From Owenweeksia sp. TMED14 (GTDB lineage Bacteria; Bacteroidota; Bacteroidia; Flavobacteriales; Schleiferiaceae), in contig CATIRS010000042.1 of assembly GCA_949529985.1 (NCBI GenBank), forward strand, positions 1 through 64,000: 64,000 bases of DNA, written 5' to 3'. Positions within the stretch are counted from its first letter, which is position 1; each line of letters starts with the position of its first letter. The position numbers and the translations under genes were made by a program. Positions 63,397 to 64,000 of this stretch are shown here, piece after piece. The notes below the pieces were generated by a model, which was not told where the DNA came from, made no database searches, and worked only from the letters and a program-made list of their open reading frames with translations.

Positions 63397-64000
63397 TTAT
63401 TGGACATCAATCGAAACAATTCCTACACGGGAAATACGTGCGCCTTTATCTGTTGTTGCGATAATTTTTCTAATGGTTACTGTGCTTCCCGGACGAAGTT
63501 TTTTAATTAAGTCCTTAGCTGTTGATGGAATCTTACTCCCTTTAACCTGCATAGGGGGTTGTCCGTCCATTTTTAATTCAAATGAAACGACTTTTAAAGG
63601 CAGGTCAAATGGGAAGTCTTGATATTCTGCTTCAATTTTTGCTTTGCTCAGTAAACTCGAAGACATAATTCCTTGAGTCTTTTTAAATATCGAACCTACA
63701 GCTTGAGGTAATCCTTTTATTCGGAAAACTTTAGATCCTGCTCGACGCATTTTTCCATTTTCTTCTTTGACTGAAACAGAAATTTTGATTTCTTTACCCT
63801 TTATTTTTGTTATATCAGCATTATATTTTCCATTACTACCTCTAACTCCAGGTCCGTTAACAACGATATTTGCTGGCGCAACACCTGGCACGGAAATTTC
63901 TAAAGGATTGATAACATTTCGATATAATACATTCATTTTTGATGGTGAAATGACAACACTTGGAGGGGCGACATTATATACGACATCATAATTATAAACT
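63397..64000 (-). CDS. gldM: C-terminal part of GldM, cut by the window edge
   Basis: The frame ends at 63397 and runs without a stop to the last base (201 codons), reading YNYDVVYNVAPPSVVISPSKMNVLYRNVINPLEISVPGV, quoted here as the APPSVVISPSKMNVLYR core. This is the periplasmic C-terminal beta-rich part of GldM, the proton-driven motor subunit paired with GldL. ATG at 63936 is internal, not the start. The remaining half, with the N-terminal TM helix, lies beyond 64000. GldN follows by 2 bp. Confidence 0.93.
   Translation of the reverse strand, partial: VYNYDVVYNVAPPSVVISPSKMNVLYRNVINPLEISVPGVAPANIVVNGPGVRGSNGKYNADITKIKGKEIKISVSVKEENGKMRRAGSKVFRIKGLPQAVGSIFKKTQGIMSSSLLSKAKIEAEYQDFPFDLPLKVVSFELKMDGQPPMQVKGSKIPSTAKDLIKKLRPGSTVTIRKIIATTDKGARISRVGIVSIDVQ

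Overview
The window comes from an AT-rich member of the Bacteroidota, most likely a marine Flavobacteriales-type organism. The evidence is gliding/type IX secretion genes (gldA, gldB, gldC, gldN and the end of gldM), two giant secreted proteins with T9SS C-terminal sorting domains, SusC/ZnuD-like TonB receptors without partners, Bacteroidetes-type -7 promoter boxes (TAnnTTTG), and a division/cell-wall cluster with a very long FtsZ. No phage, IS element or CRISPR array was seen. Species cannot be named from sequence reading alone.

Layout. 1-3.1 kb: the start of an R/G-rich protein (probable RluB), an LD-carboxypeptidase, methionyl-tRNA synthetase without its usual C-terminal domain, and tRNA-Arg(CCU). 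3.2-20 kb is the accessory, surface-oriented part: a 1606-aa beta-helix T9SS protein, a lipoprotein, a sulfotransferase, a sugar porter, a tight three-gene operon (ASST-like protein, 45-aa membrane microprotein missed by length cut-offs, membrane-anchored sulfotransferase), a 1355-aa Asp-box T9SS protein and a GT4 glycosyltransferase. 20-26.6 kb is metal/outer-membrane transport: a TonB receptor behind a promoter flanked by two near-identical dyads, an orphan ACR3 arsenite carrier, a DCC thioredoxin-like protein, and a His/acid-rich TonB receptor preceded by a His-rich small protein, with a large nested inverted repeat between them.

27-38 kb is housekeeping: initiator tRNA, Era, Der, GldA, RsgA, Dtd, a MazG-like pyrophosphohydrolase, glutaryl-CoA dehydrogenase, HflX, malic enzyme. 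37.8-54.2 kb is one long minus-strand dcw cluster: mraZ, rsmH, ftsL, ftsI, murE, mraY, murD, ftsW, murG, murC, ftsQ, ftsA, ftsZ, then a YqeY protein, with a triple MraZ operator in front. 54.3-64 kb: alpha/beta hydrolase, EngB, gldBC, PafA-like phosphatase, ABC-F protein, a small outer-membrane-type protein, an FAD oxidoreductase, and gldM-gldN.

The best candidates for new biology are the sulfotransferase operon with its microprotein, the dual-operator TonB receptor promoter, the hairpin between the two His-rich genes, and a recurring arrangement in which a consensus -7 box lies only 4-8 nt before the start codon, which predicts leaderless mRNAs.
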